Below are positions 1 to 10,455 of a stretch of DNA of 64,000 nucleotides, piece after piece; the first letter of the stretch is position 1, and each line of letters opens with the position of its first letter. The stretch is from assembly GCA_023667345.1 (NCBI GenBank), contig JAMPAF010000002.1, positions 93,151 to 157,150 on the forward strand. Direction: 5' to 3'. Under the pieces are notes generated by a model, which was given only the letters and a program-made list of their open reading frames with translations, searched no databases and was not told where the DNA came from. This DNA comes from Clostridiales bacterium. Its GTDB lineage: Bacteria; Bacillota; Clostridia; Christensenellales; Borkfalkiaceae. The position numbers were made by a program, and so were the translations under genes.

Positions 1-592
1 TTAAAACCTGAATATTTTTAACCACGTAGTTTATGCCCGATATCACGGTGAGAAGGGTTGCCAAGGCAAAGAAACCGAGCCCGATATAGTTTATTATCAG
101 CACGGCGAGATGCCCGCCCAAAAACTCGGAAAGCCCCGCCGAGACTAAAAGCAAAATTAAGCTTACCATCTGCGTGACCGTCTTGTATTTGCCGATAATA
201 TCCGCGGCGATGACTATGCCCGCGTCGGCGGCTACCATTCTGAACCCGCTGACAATGAGCTCCCTCGCCAAAATAATCGCAACGCAGCACCCGCCCGCAA
301 TCAGCGACCAGCCGCCGAGCCCCAAAGTAAAGAATGCGTTCGGCGCGGTCAGAAAAACAATCATTGCGGCGGCAACTAAAATTTTGTCGGCAACGGGGTC
401 TAAAAACTTGCCGAGGTTGGTAATCAGATGATATTTGCGCGCAAAGTAGCCGTCCAAAAAGTCGGTGAAGCTCGCCAAAGCAAACACCGCGAGAGCCGCG
501 AAATAGTGCCCCTTAAACGGCACGTAGAAGAGCGCCAAAAACAGCGGTATCATTACAACCCTTGCAATGGTAAGCTTGTTGGGTAGATTCAT
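1..592 (-). CDS. pgsA: Phosphatidylglycerophosphate synthase (partial 3' end)
   Basis: Makes phosphatidylglycerol phosphate from CDP-diacylglycerol and glycerol-3-phosphate in the membrane. I translated it by hand: it begins MNLPNKLTIARVVMIP and has the full CDP-alcohol phosphotransferase motif DG-x2-AR-x8-G-x3-D-x3-D (DGYFARKYHLITNLGKFLD, about residues 44-62). Several hydrophobic helices follow. The frame is still open at base 1, so the stop lies outside; 197 residues are visible against about 180-200 for the family, so little is missing. ATG 592 matches the usual start of the family. An in-frame GTG at 649 overlaps the rimO stop and has a better GGAGG site 9 bases upstream, which would add 19 polar residues. 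It follows rimO in the same transcription unit. Confidence 0.93.
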   Translation of the reverse strand, partial: MNLPNKLTIARVVMIPLFLALFYVPFKGHYFAALAVFALASFTDFLDGYFARKYHLITNLGKFLDPVADKILVAAAMIVFLTAPNAFFTLGLGGWSLIAGGCCVAIILARELIVSGFRMVAADAGIVIAADIIGKYKTVTQMVSLILLLVSAGLSEFLGGHLAVLIINYIGLGFFALATLLTVISGINYVVKNIQVL

Positions 593-641
593 TACCCCCT
601 TACCCTTGGCAAATTTATAAAATTTACTCTCGTTATTTTCT

Positions 642-1979
642 TCACTCACCGTCGAAGTCCTCCGTCTTACCGTACAAATCATAGCTGTCGCAAGACAAAA
701 TTTTTACGTCGTAATACTCGCCCTGCACCGCTCTTTCGGCGTTAAAATAAATTTTTCCGTCAATTTCGGGTGCGCTGAAATATGCGCGTCCGACAAAGCA
801 ACCTTTTTCGTAATCTATCCCGTCGCACAGTGCTTTCACCGTCTTGCCGATAAAGGATTTGAGATATTCTTCCGAAATCTCCCTCTGCACGGCGTACAGC
901 TTTTTTACACGCCGCTTTTTAACCGCGTACGGCACCTGCCCCTGCATTTTGTATGCGGGCGTGTCCGGCTCGCGCGAGTAGGCGAAAAACCCGCAGTTTA
1001 CAAGTTTTGCCCGCCGTAAAAAGTCGCACATAGCCTCGAACTCCTCTTCCGTTTCGGTAGGAAAGCCGCTTATAAACGTGGAGCGGATTGCAATATCGGG
1101 GATTTCCCGCTTCAATCTGTCGATTAAATTTAAGTACTCTTCCCGCGTGCCGCGCCTGTTCATAAGTTTAAGTACGCGCGTCTCGCTGTGTTGCAAGGGA
1201 ATATCAAGATATTTTATTATCTTCGGGTTGTCCCTAATCTCGGAAATTAACCCGTCGTCTATCATATCGGGATAACAGTAAAGTAATCTTACACTGTTAA
1301 TGTTGCCAAGTGTTGTCAGCTTTTGTAAAAAATTTACTAAAAAATTTTTTCCGTAGAGGTCAATGCCGTACCGCGAAACGTCCTGCGCAACCAAAATAAG
1401 CTCGGAAACGTCGCCCAAACCCTCTGCTTCGCGCAATAGCTCCTCCATGGGGTAACTACGGTATCTGCCGCGGATTTTGGGGATAAGGCAGTACGTGCAG
1501 AAGTTGTTACAGCCGTCGGCAATCTTTAAATACGCATAATGGCACGGCGTGGTTACCACCCTTTGTTCGCAGTATTTATTATCGCCCAGCCCGACGAAAT
1601 TAACTCTTTCGTCCAAGTACGATTTTTCGAGCGCGTCGAAAAAGCTTCCGTAATCGTCAATACCCAAAAACACGTCCGCCTCTGTAAGTGCGCCGTACAG
1701 CTCCCCCACGTATTTTTGCGGGAGACAGCCGCTTACGACAAGTTTTTCGAGGTTGCCGCTCTTGCGACGTGCGCAGTCGAGCACCGTTTCGATAGATTCT
1801 TTCCGCGCCTCGTTCAAAAACGCGCACGTGTTTACGATTATTACGTTCGCCTCTTCGATATCGTCGGTAATATACAATCCGCGGGCGCGTATCTCTGATA
1901 ACAGCTTTTCAGTATCGACGCGGTTTTTATCGCACCCGAGCGAAATCACGCCGAATTTTTTGCGCGTAAAATCAATCAT
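642..1979 (-). CDS. rimO: Ribosomal protein S12 methylthiotransferase RimO
   Basis: Radical-SAM enzyme that methylthiolates the conserved Asp of ribosomal protein S12. The 445 residues show the three-part layout of the family. The N-terminal UPF0004 domain has cluster cysteines C16 (LGCDKN), C52 (NTCAF) and C85 (SGCLPQ). The radical-SAM CxxxCxxC is C157, C161, C164, and a TRAM-like segment follows at the C-terminus. The GCDKN sequence favours RimO over the tRNA enzyme MiaB. The ATG overlaps the ftsK stop by 8 bases, so translation is probably coupled. The ftsK-rimO-pgsA order is common in Firmicutes. Confidence 0.95.
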   Translation of the reverse strand: MIDFTRKKFGVISLGCDKNRVDTEKLLSEIRARGLYITDDIEEANVIIVNTCAFLNEARKESIETVLDCARRKSGNLEKLVVSGCLPQKYVGELYGALTEADVFLGIDDYGSFFDALEKSYLDERVNFVGLGDNKYCEQRVVTTPCHYAYLKIADGCNNFCTYCLIPKIRGRYRSYPMEELLREAEGLGDVSELILVAQDVSRYGIDLYGKNFLVNFLQKLTTLGNINSVRLLYCYPDMIDDGLISEIRDNPKIIKYLDIPLQHSETRVLKLMNRRGTREEYLNLIDRLKREIPDIAIRSTFISGFPTETEEEFEAMCDFLRRAKLVNCGFFAYSREPDTPAYKMQGQVPYAVKKRRVKKLYAVQREISEEYLKSFIGKTVKALCDGIDYEKGCFVGRAYFSAPEIDGKIYFNAERAVQGEYYDVKILSCDSYDLYGKTEDFDGE

Positions 1980-4900
1980 CTACGTCACCGTAACGCTGAA
2001 TAAACTCCTCGCGCGAGAGCAACACCTTTCTCGGCTTCGAGCCCTCGGACTGGGTTATGTAATTCATATTTTCCATCCAGTCGATTATCTTGCACGCCTT
2101 CATATAGCCTATGGGGAAGCGACGCTGAATCATGGAAACCGACGCCTGATTGGACGTTACGCAGAATTTGAGAGCCTTTATAAAGGTGTCGTCCACCTTC
2201 GAGACGTCGCCGCTCATATCGCCCCCTTCGGGCGCGGCGTCGGACGGCTCTTCCTCTACCGTGTTGATAAAGTCGCTGACGCTCTGGTCGAAATACGTTT
2301 CGTTGTTCTGTTTAACGAAATCGGTGACCTTCTGCACCTCGTGCGTGTCGACGAAGCAGCCCTGAATTCTTGCAAGTTCGGGATTTTCAGCCGAGCGGAA
2401 ATATAAATCGCCCTTGCCGAGCAGTTTTTCCGCGCCGCCTATATCGAAAATGCACCTTGCGTCGTCGAATGAGTTGACCTTAAAGCCTATACGCGTGGGC
2501 AGGTTGGACTTAATCAAGCCCGTGATGCAGTCGACCGAGGGACGCTGCGTTGCGAGTATGAGGTGAATACCGCACGCTCTCGACTTCTGCACAAGCCTTA
2601 TAATCCGGCTTTCGATATCCTTTTTGGCTTGCAGCATCAAGTCGCCGAACTCGTCGAGAATTACGACGATTTTGGGCAGTTTTTCCTCGCCCTCGGGCAA
2701 ATGCGCGTTGTATTCTGTAAGGTTCTTGGTTGCAACGCCCTTTTCGGTCATCTCCTTAAAGAGCTGATAGCGCCTTTCCATTTCCTTGATTGCCCAGTTG
2801 AGCGCCTTTATCGCCTTATCCACGTCGTAGATAATTTCGTTTATCATAAGGTGGGGCAGTTTGTCGTAGGAAATGAACTCGACCTGTTTGGGGTCGACGA
2901 GAATAAAGCGCAGCTCTTCCGGTCCGTATTTATACAGCAAGCTTATAATAAGCGTGCTCAAACAGATACTCTTACCGCTGCCCGTGGTGCCCGCAACAAG
3001 AAGGTGTGGCATTTTGGTAATGTCGGGACAGACGACCTGCCCTTCCACGTTTTTGCCGAGAGTGAAAGTCAGACTATTGGGTTTGGAGTTCAGGAAAACA
3101 CTGCTGGCAAGCATGGTCTTTAATCCGACTACGCAACGCGACGAGTTGGGCACCTCGATAGATATTGCGCCTTTTGAATAGTTGAGGTAGGCGTTTACGT
3201 TCTCTTTCATGAGAGCCATTGCTATCGCTTCCCTGTATTTGAGCGCGTTTTTGATGTTTGTTCTGTCCTCGATAATTACGTCGTAGCGCGTTATTGCGGG
3301 ACCGACGACTACGTTTGAAATTCTGCTTTCTATGCGGTAGTCGGCGAGCGTTTCGCAAATTATCTGCTTGCTCTCCTCAATCTCCGCCGTGTTTACGTTG
3401 GTATTTTCGGGATAATCGTCCAAAAGGTCGAGCGACGGACGCACGTATTTCTTCCACACGTGCTTGGGCTTTTCCTCGGGAACGGGCTCGGGCTCAGGCT
3501 TGGGTGCGGGCTCCTTGCGGACGCTCTCGCGGACGGGCGGCGTAAACTGGGTACGCTCGGGGGGATTTACAGCGGCGCGGTCCCTTGCGGGAGGGTCGGC
3601 GGACTTTGTCTCGCGGCTTTCCGCACTGCGGTCTGAAAGCGGCGTCTGGTCGCCGAAAAGATTGTCGTTGCCTTCCGAGTCGTCGAAAAGGTTCTCTCTG
3701 CTCCTCTCCCTTCTGTCAGACTGCAACGCCGACACGTCGGGTTCTATCCGTCTCTCGCTGCTTAAACGGGGATTGGACGAGCTGAACAAGTCGAAAAGAC
3801 TGCTCCTTTCGCGGGGTTTTTCCTCGGGCTTAGCGGGTTCCTCGGGCGCGGGTTCGGGCTCTTCGGGCTCTTCCGTCACGCCACCGATAAAGCTATCTGT
3901 TTCGGGCTCATCGTGCTCGGGTTCGGGAAGCGTCGGCTCGTCGTCCGAACGCAGGCTGTACGGATTATTGTCCGCGCGGGGAACGAGCGGTTCGGAATAG
4001 TCGCGGATAATCTGCGGCTCCGTTCTTTCGTCCTCTTCAAAGTCCGCCGACGCGCTCTCGTCAACCGTGTAAGAGCTGAAATCTTCTTCCGCGTCGGGCT
4101 TTTCCTCGTACAGCGGTCTGTCGCCGAGGTTCTGTACGGGCTCGTCGCCGTAAAGGTACGACGGCGTACTCTCGCTCTCTCCGTAATTTTCCACGTCCGC
4201 CGCATAGTCGTCGGTATACGACGTTCCTTCCGCGGGCGTAACGCTCTGCGCACTTGTCGGCGCGGCGGGATTGCTCGAAAAACTCTTCATATAGTCGCCC
4301 TCGTTCTGCACGGGGTGATTGAAGTACGAGTCCTCGTTGTAAATCATATTTCTGCGATAGCTTTCCGCGGCAAATTCGCCGTTCTGAAAGAGTATTCTTC
4401 TGCCGAGATTTTCGGGCGAGAATCTGTCGGCGCTCGGCTTCTGCTCCGCGGGTTGCGCAGCCTGCGCGGGTTTTTTAACCGTCTGCGGGCGCACGGTCTC
4501 ACCCTGCTTAACGTTTGTTACAATCTCGTGATTTTCGTTTACCGAATAGAGTTTATCGGGCGTGTCGGCGCGGCTTTCGGTCGGCTGGGGCTGTTCCTCT
4601 TCCTTTGCCGCAACCTCTTTCGCCGAGGAATGTGCGCGGGCGACCATTTTGCCGAGTACGAGACTTCTTACCGCCAAAAATGCGAACGCTCCGCACGCAA
4701 CCGTGAGCAACGAGAAAATTACGTATGCGCCAACATACGTTGTGCCCTTTGCGACGGGGAAAACGAGAAGCCCGCTTATAACGCCGCCGAACGTGTAGCC
4801 GCTGTACCCCTTTGCAGCGTTATTGAAGCACTGCGCAAGGTAGCCGCCGTAGCTTGCCATCGAATAATTTCTTGTGGTAACCGCGTGAAAAAGCAGAAAC

Positions 4901-5190
4901 AGCATAAAGACGGTGAGCGCCGAAAGGATAAGGCAACGCACGTTGATTTTAAGCTTTTTTTCAAAGACGAGCCACTCGCCGAGATAAGCCAAAAGCGCGA
5001 CGATAAAATAGGACGCGTAACCGAACGTTCCGTACATAAAGGTGCATATCGCACCGCCGAAGTCCATAAAGATGACTTTATTTGTTAAAAGAATTACAGT
5101 AAGAATAAAGCAGAACAACAAAATTGTCATTCCGAGCGTTTCTCTTGTAAGTATATACGAGCGTTTATCGTTGTTTTTCTTCTTGTTCAC
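1972..5190 (-). CDS. ftsK: DNA translocase FtsK/SpoIIIE
   Basis: Septal DNA pump that moves chromosome ends during division or sporulation. The N-terminal 170 or so residues hold four hydrophobic helices. A long linker rich in Glu, Pro, Ser and Asp follows (about 190-590). The RecA-like motor has Walker A GTTGSGKS near residue 735 and Walker B-like ILDEFGDLM. The C-terminal gamma winged helix (about 1000-1065) reads the orienting DNA sequence. An ATG at 5220 lies at the predicted transcription start, 6 bases from a TATAAT box, and has no ribosome site. GTG 5190 has GGAG 8 bases upstream, so I chose it (1072 residues). It is first in the unit with rimO and pgsA. Confidence 0.95.
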   Translation of the reverse strand: MNKKKNNDKRSYILTRETLGMTILLFCFILTVILLTNKVIFMDFGGAICTFMYGTFGYASYFIVALLAYLGEWLVFEKKLKINVRCLILSALTVFMLFLLFHAVTTRNYSMASYGGYLAQCFNNAAKGYSGYTFGGVISGLLVFPVAKGTTYVGAYVIFSLLTVACGAFAFLAVRSLVLGKMVARAHSSAKEVAAKEEEQPQPTESRADTPDKLYSVNENHEIVTNVKQGETVRPQTVKKPAQAAQPAEQKPSADRFSPENLGRRILFQNGEFAAESYRRNMIYNEDSYFNHPVQNEGDYMKSFSSNPAAPTSAQSVTPAEGTSYTDDYAADVENYGESESTPSYLYGDEPVQNLGDRPLYEEKPDAEEDFSSYTVDESASADFEEDERTEPQIIRDYSEPLVPRADNNPYSLRSDDEPTLPEPEHDEPETDSFIGGVTEEPEEPEPAPEEPAKPEEKPRERSSLFDLFSSSNPRLSSERRIEPDVSALQSDRRERSRENLFDDSEGNDNLFGDQTPLSDRSAESRETKSADPPARDRAAVNPPERTQFTPPVRESVRKEPAPKPEPEPVPEEKPKHVWKKYVRPSLDLLDDYPENTNVNTAEIEESKQIICETLADYRIESRISNVVVGPAITRYDVIIEDRTNIKNALKYREAIAMALMKENVNAYLNYSKGAISIEVPNSSRCVVGLKTMLASSVFLNSKPNSLTFTLGKNVEGQVVCPDITKMPHLLVAGTTGSGKSICLSTLIISLLYKYGPEELRFILVDPKQVEFISYDKLPHLMINEIIYDVDKAIKALNWAIKEMERRYQLFKEMTEKGVATKNLTEYNAHLPEGEEKLPKIVVILDEFGDLMLQAKKDIESRIIRLVQKSRACGIHLILATQRPSVDCITGLIKSNLPTRIGFKVNSFDDARCIFDIGGAEKLLGKGDLYFRSAENPELARIQGCFVDTHEVQKVTDFVKQNNETYFDQSVSDFINTVEEEPSDAAPEGGDMSGDVSKVDDTFIKALKFCVTSNQASVSMIQRRFPIGYMKACKIIDWMENMNYITQSEGSKPRKVLLSREEFIQRYGDVDD

Positions 5191-5225
5191 CGCAAATTCT
5201 CCGATTGCATTTTTCTGCATTTTTT

Positions 5226-5254
5226 ATTATAACATTTACAACTTAAAAAGACAA
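5226..5254 (-). promoter_or_regulatory. ftsK promoter
   Basis: The minus strand reads TTGTCT (5249-5254), a 17-base spacer, then TATAAT (5226-5231), a good sigma-A promoter. The start of transcription would fall near 5219, which supports the GTG at 5190 over the ATG at 5220. Confidence 0.75.
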
Positions 5255-5263
5255 CAAAATGCG

Positions 5264-5305
5264 GGTTAAAAAAATAAAAATCGCGCCCGCAAAATGCAAG
5301 CGCGA
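5264..5305 (-). terminator. ilvC rho-independent terminator
   Basis: An 11-bp stem (5281-5291 with 5295-5305, two G-U pairs on the minus strand) with a 3-base loop is followed on the minus strand by a run of T residues. It lies 20 bases past the ilvC stop and just before the ftsK promoter. Confidence 0.88.
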
Positions 5306-5324
5306 CCAATATTTTAATTTACAA

Positions 5325-6380
<1,056 letters not shown>

Positions 6381-6392
6381 CTATTTGTTAAA

Positions 6393-6421
6393 ATTATATT
6401 TATTTGCCGCAATAAAGTCAA
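6393..6421 (-). promoter_or_regulatory. ilvC promoter
   Basis: The minus strand has TTGACT (6416-6421), a 17-base spacer and TATAAT (6393-6398). It lies 40 bases before the ilvC ATG and is divergent from the promoter of the DUF815 gene. Confidence 0.8.
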
Positions 6422-6460
6422 GCGATATAATATTTTATTTAATAATCCGTTTCAAAAAAA

Positions 6461-6489
6461 TTGCATATTTTTTGTATTCGATGTATAAT
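6461..6489 (+). promoter_or_regulatory. Promoter of the DUF815 ATPase gene
   Basis: TTGCAT (6461-6466) is separated by 17 bases from a perfect TATAAT (6484-6489). The gene starts at 6523. The -35 match is weak, the -10 is perfect. Confidence 0.6.
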
Positions 6490-6522
6490 AAATCAAAAAT
6501 TAACTGATAAAAGCGAATATTT

Positions 6523-7686
6523 ATGAATACACTCATTAACTCACTCACGGTACTCCGCAGTTTGGAAAACAGTGCGCTGATACGCTCGATACTCGAATAC
6601 GCCCGCCAAAACACAGCTTTTTCCTATAACGATATGTTGCGCGAAATATACGCGGCGGACGCGGAAGAGGGCGTGCTTTGCGCCGTACAAAATGTTATTC
6701 TTCGAGACGTGAACGCGTACTCGAAAGCTTGCGCAAAGGGCGAAACGCCATCCGCCTTTCTCGAAAAAGCGTACTTAGCCGACCTGCGCACAATTTTTAC
6801 CGCGGTTAAAGGGCTTTCCGCCCACGACGATTTTGCCGTCGGGAGACCCTTGCGCATTTTCGACTGTGACAACGAAAGTCTGCTTTGCGCCCGTCTCGAA
6901 AATTTTTACCGCGAAAACGGTTACGGCGTGTTTATCGACGGCAAGGCTTTCGGCTATTGCGACGGCGGGTTTATACCCCTCGGCGGCACGGACGGCGTTA
7001 CCTTATCGCAACTTAAAAACTACGAAAGCGAGAAGGCGCTGATTGATACCAACATTAATAATTTTATCGAAAATCTGCCCTTTTCGCACATGCTTTTATA
7101 CGGCGACAGAGGCACGGGCAAGTCCTCCACCGTTCATGCAATGTTAAACGCTTACGGCGATAAGGGACTGCGGCTTATTGAGCTTGACGCAAAGGACTTG
7201 CCGCAGATTAAAAAAATAAAGGGGCAACTTGCACAGTTGCCGCTGAAATTTATTCTGTTTATCGACGATTTGACTCTCGACGGACAGGACGAAAGGACCT
7301 CCGCGCTCAAAACCGCCGTCGAGGGCACCGTCGTTTGCGGCAACAACGTTATGATTGTAGCCACATCAAACCGCAGACACGTCGTAAAGGAAAACTTTAC
7401 CGACCGCGAAAATTCGGTTCACCCCGCCGACAGCATAGAAGAACAGCTTTCCCTCTCCGACAGGTTCGGGCTCACCGTAATGTTTTCGTCCACGGACATG
7501 GCGGGCTACCTTTCGATTGTAAGACAGCTTGCCGCAGACGCCGACCTCAGCTCCGCCGCCGAAGAGCTCGAAACGCTTGCCGAGCGCTGGGCGATTTTAA
7601 ACGGCGGACGGTCGCCCCGCCGCGCTAAACAGTTTATCGACTTTGTTTACGCGTGCGAAAAGTCGGGTCGCAAAATAGATTTTTAA
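6523..7686 (+). CDS. AAA family ATPase, DUF815 type
   Basis: The protein has a poorly conserved N-terminal half (about 1-160). An AAA ATPase domain follows, with Walker A GDRGTGKSS near residues 194-202 and a Walker B-like FILFIDDL near 242. A sensor-like stretch (VMIVATSN) and an arginine-containing C-terminal lid (GGRSPRRAKQF) come after. This is the layout of the DUF815 family, found in many bacteria without a settled role. The cell substrate cannot be read from the sequence. It is a lone plus-strand gene between minus-strand ilvC and murC, and its stop codon overlaps that of murC by 4 bases. No clear ribosome site precedes the ATG. Confidence 0.85.
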   Translation: MNTLINSLTVLRSLENSALIRSILEYARQNTAFSYNDMLREIYAADAEEGVLCAVQNVILRDVNAYSKACAKGETPSAFLEKAYLADLRTIFTAVKGLSAHDDFAVGRPLRIFDCDNESLLCARLENFYRENGYGVFIDGKAFGYCDGGFIPLGGTDGVTLSQLKNYESEKALIDTNINNFIENLPFSHMLLYGDRGTGKSSTVHAMLNAYGDKGLRLIELDAKDLPQIKKIKGQLAQLPLKFILFIDDLTLDGQDERTSALKTAVEGTVVCGNNVMIVATSNRRHVVKENFTDRENSVHPADSIEEQLSLSDRFGLTVMFSSTDMAGYLSIVRQLAADADLSSAAEELETLAERWAILNGGRSPRRAKQFIDFVYACEKSGRKIDF

Positions 7687-9002
7687 TTTTCAACCACCGT
7701 CTTTGCGATTTCGTATATGTCGCCCGCACCGAGGAAGAGCACCGTATCCCCGCTCTTTGCACCCGCAAGGAAATTTTCGATATCCGTTTCGCAGTCGCCG
7801 TACACCGAACGCTTTACCGCGTTTGACAGCGTGAGCGCACTGCCCGCGTCGTCGTAGTATTCCCTTGCGGCAAAGGTCTTGTAAATAAGCAGCCTTTTAA
7901 GCGCGGATAAAGTTAAAACGAACTCTTTAAAAAGGTCCTTCGTTCTGCTGTATGTATGCGGCTGAAAGACGACGAAAAGTTCGCCTTCGGTTATCGTTCT
8001 TGCCGTCTTTAAGGCGGCTTTTATTTCGTTCGGGTGGTGCGCGTAGTCGGCGACGCATACCGCGCCGTTAAATCTTCCTATCTCTTCGAACCGCCGCTTT
8101 ACCCCTTTAAATTTAGCTAATCCCGCCGCAATTTCGGCAAAATCTATCCCGCAAATATCCGCAACGGCTATCGCGGCGAGCGCGTTCAAAACGTTGTGTT
8201 TGCCGTAAACGGACAGTTTGACTTTCCCTAATTCGTTTCCGCCTTTAAACGCGCGGAAAGTAAATTTACCTCTCTCGTTTCTTATGTTTTTTGCATAGTA
8301 ATCCGCTCTGTCGTCAAACCCGAAAGTTATGCCGCAAGCCTCTGGCAAATCGCCGTATAACTTAATTGTTTTTGCCGCCGAGCCCGCAAATTGCAGATAC
8401 GCTTTTTGCAGATTTTCCACACTTCCGTAGCAGTCCAAATGGTCGGCGTCGCTGTTTAAAATCACCGCGACGGACGGTTTTAAATACAAAAAATTTTTCT
8501 TGTACTCGCACGCTTCGGTTATAAAATAATCGTTGCCCCGCGCGTAGCCGTTTGAAAACTCTAAATCGTCGCCGCCGATATGCGCCGTAAAATTTTCACC
8601 CGCTAAGGAAAAGACGTGCGCAATCATAGCGGTGCAAGTGGTCTTGCCGTGACATCCCGCAACCGCGACACTATTTTTGAAATTTTTGCAAAGCCCGCTC
8701 AAAAGCTTTCCGCGGGATATGAGCGTCTTTTTCTGCCGCCGCGCCGCGATTATCGAGGGGTTGCCGTCCGAAAGCGCGTCGGTGTAGACGACCGCATCGT
8801 AGCCGTCGAACGAAGTAGTGTTGCCTATTGTAACCTCTATCCCCGTATCTTTAAGCGCGCGCGTATATTCCCCCTCGCAACGGTCGCACCCCGCCACTCT
8901 TTTGCCAAATGAGCGCAGAATTTTGGCGAGAGCGCTCATGCTCACGCCGCCTATCCCGAGAAAGAAAAAACTGTCAAATTCCGTCAAAATATTTTCAGTC
9001 AT
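7683..9002 (-). CDS. murC: UDP-N-acetylmuramate--L-alanine ligase
   Basis: Adds L-alanine to UDP-MurNAc, the first amino acid of the peptidoglycan stem peptide. The 439 residues show the Mur ligase order: a Rossmann-like N-terminal domain (FFLGIGGVSMSALA), an ATP loop GCHGKTTC, a central domain with the SDADHLD region, and a C-terminal domain with YAHHPNEI and FQPHTYSRT. An upstream in-frame reading to 9080 enters the ftsZ terminator hairpin, so the start at 9002 was chosen. No clear Shine-Dalgarno site precedes it. It is cut off from ftsZ by that terminator, so it should have its own promoter or be read through. Confidence 0.94.
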   Translation of the reverse strand: MTENILTEFDSFFFLGIGGVSMSALAKILRSFGKRVAGCDRCEGEYTRALKDTGIEVTIGNTTSFDGYDAVVYTDALSDGNPSIIAARRQKKTLISRGKLLSGLCKNFKNSVAVAGCHGKTTCTAMIAHVFSLAGENFTAHIGGDDLEFSNGYARGNDYFITEACEYKKNFLYLKPSVAVILNSDADHLDCYGSVENLQKAYLQFAGSAAKTIKLYGDLPEACGITFGFDDRADYYAKNIRNERGKFTFRAFKGGNELGKVKLSVYGKHNVLNALAAIAVADICGIDFAEIAAGLAKFKGVKRRFEEIGRFNGAVCVADYAHHPNEIKAALKTARTITEGELFVVFQPHTYSRTKDLFKEFVLTLSALKRLLIYKTFAAREYYDDAGSALTLSNAVKRSVYGDCETDIENFLAGAKSGDTVLFLGAGDIYEIAKTVVEN

Positions 9003-9064
9003 AATAAATATTATGACCGCGGTGCGAAAATTATCACGTTTTACACCTTTTCGGCGAAAAATGC

Positions 9065-9100
9065 AACGCGGCGACCGCACTTATCTGCGGTCGCCGCGTT
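9065..9100 (-). terminator. Terminator after ftsZ
   Basis: A perfect 15-bp inverted repeat (9065-9079 with 9086-9100) has a 6-base loop. On the minus strand it is followed by GCATTTTT. It sits between the ftsZ stop and murC and should end the ftsA-ftsZ transcript. Confidence 0.85.
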
Positions 9101-9114
9101 TAAAAAATTTAATT

Positions 9115-10428
9115 TTATTCGTCGTTGTCCTTTCTGCTGAAACGGTGCAAAAGCTGTGCAAACTTGGGCACTTGCTTGTCCGAAGGGCGTTCAACCTGCG
9201 GTTCCTGCGCCGCGGGCTTAACCGTCGGCTGTTCGACGGGCTGTACCGGCTGCGCGGGCTGCACATACTGTGCAGGTTGGGTCGGCTGTACGGTGCGCAC
9301 GGTCGGTTGGGGCTGAGGCTGCATGGGAGGCTGAGGCGCAACCCTTTGCTGGGGGTAGTACGGCTCGTTTACCGACATTCTGCCCTGACCTTGATTATAG
9401 GACTGCGAAGTGTAGAGCTGACCGCTCGTATAAGCCCTCTGCTGTTCCTCGTTCTGCGTATTTGCGTAACCGGGGAAACCGGTTGCTATAACGGTAATTT
9501 CAACCTCGTCCTGCACATTGGGGTCGATACGCGCGCCGAAGATAATGTTAGCCGACGCGTCTACAACGCTGCGCACGAGTTCCGCGGCGTCCGCAACCTC
9601 GGCAAAGGTCAAATCGTTGCCGCCGACCACGTTCAGAATTACGCCCTGCGCGCCCTCGATAGTCGTTTCCAAAAGCGGGCAGTTTACAGCAACGCGCACC
9701 GCCTCGATAATTCTGTTGTCGCCCTTGGCAACGCCCACGCCGAGGTGAGCTATGCCCCTGTCCTTTAAAATGGTCTTGACGTCGGCAAAGTCGAGGTTAA
9801 TGAGCGCGGGGTTGACGATAAGTTCGGCAAGCCCCTTTATGCCTTGCTTTAAAATTTCGTCGGCGACGCGGAGAGCCTCCACCATGGTGGTGTTCTTGTC
9901 GACGACCGTTCTTATTTTGTCGTTGGGAATTACGATTAAAGTATCGACGTATTTTTTGAGATTGTCCAACCCTTTAACGGTGTTTTCCATCCTCTTTTTG
10001 CCTTCGAACGCAAAGGGCTCGGTAACTACGGCTACCGTTAAAATTTTCATATCCCTTGCAATCTTTGCAATTACGGGAGCCGCACCCGTACCCGTGCCGC
10101 CGCCCATACCCGCGGTTATGAACAGAAGGTCGGTGCCCCTTATGACCTCGGTGAGAATATCCTTGCTCTCTTCCGCCGCCGCTCTGCCCACGTCGGGGTC
10201 GGCGCCCGCGCCCAAACCCTTTGTGAGCTGAGTGCCTATCTGTATCTTATTTTCGCACGGCGAAAGGGCTAAAATCTGCGAGTCGGTATTAACGACGACG
10301 TATTCCGCGCAGTTTATGCGCGCCTCTATCATGCGGTTGATGGCGTTGTTGCCCGCGCCGCCGACGCCGATAACTTTTATCTTAGCCTTGCCGGATATGT
10401 CTGTATTTATAGCTGAATCGTTAAACAT
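9115..10428 (-). CDS. ftsZ: Cell division GTPase FtsZ
   Basis: Tubulin-like GTPase that forms the Z ring and recruits the division machinery. The globular domain (about 15-320) carries the GTP signature GMGGGTGTGAAP, the GVGGAGNNAI loop and the NTDSQ segment. The linker (about 330-415) is rich in Gln, Pro and Val repeats. The conserved tip is VPKFAQLLHRFSRK, less canonical than the usual D-I-P-x-F-L but in the right place for binding FtsA or SepF. AAGGAG lies 7 bases before the ATG. It is the second gene of the ftsA-ftsZ unit and is closed by a strong terminator. Confidence 0.98.
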   Translation of the reverse strand: MFNDSAINTDISGKAKIKVIGVGGAGNNAINRMIEARINCAEYVVVNTDSQILALSPCENKIQIGTQLTKGLGAGADPDVGRAAAEESKDILTEVIRGTDLLFITAGMGGGTGTGAAPVIAKIARDMKILTVAVVTEPFAFEGKKRMENTVKGLDNLKKYVDTLIVIPNDKIRTVVDKNTTMVEALRVADEILKQGIKGLAELIVNPALINLDFADVKTILKDRGIAHLGVGVAKGDNRIIEAVRVAVNCPLLETTIEGAQGVILNVVGGNDLTFAEVADAAELVRSVVDASANIIFGARIDPNVQDEVEITVIATGFPGYANTQNEEQQRAYTSGQLYTSQSYNQGQGRMSVNEPYYPQQRVAPQPPMQPQPQPTVRTVQPTQPAQYVQPAQPVQPVEQPTVKPAAQEPQVERPSDKQVPKFAQLLHRFSRKDNDE

Positions 10429-10455
10429 AAAATCTCCTTCCTAATCGTAAAAATA

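Noticed and set aside
3913-5088. Plus-strand open frame of 391 codons opposite ftsK
   Set aside because: It is antisense to a certain gene, has no ribosome site, and reads as Arg/Val/Gly-rich sequence typical of the complement of GC-biased codons.
8818-9768. Plus-strand open frame of 316 codons across murC and ftsZ
   Set aside because: It spans two genes and the ftsZ terminator on the other strand and has no family signature.
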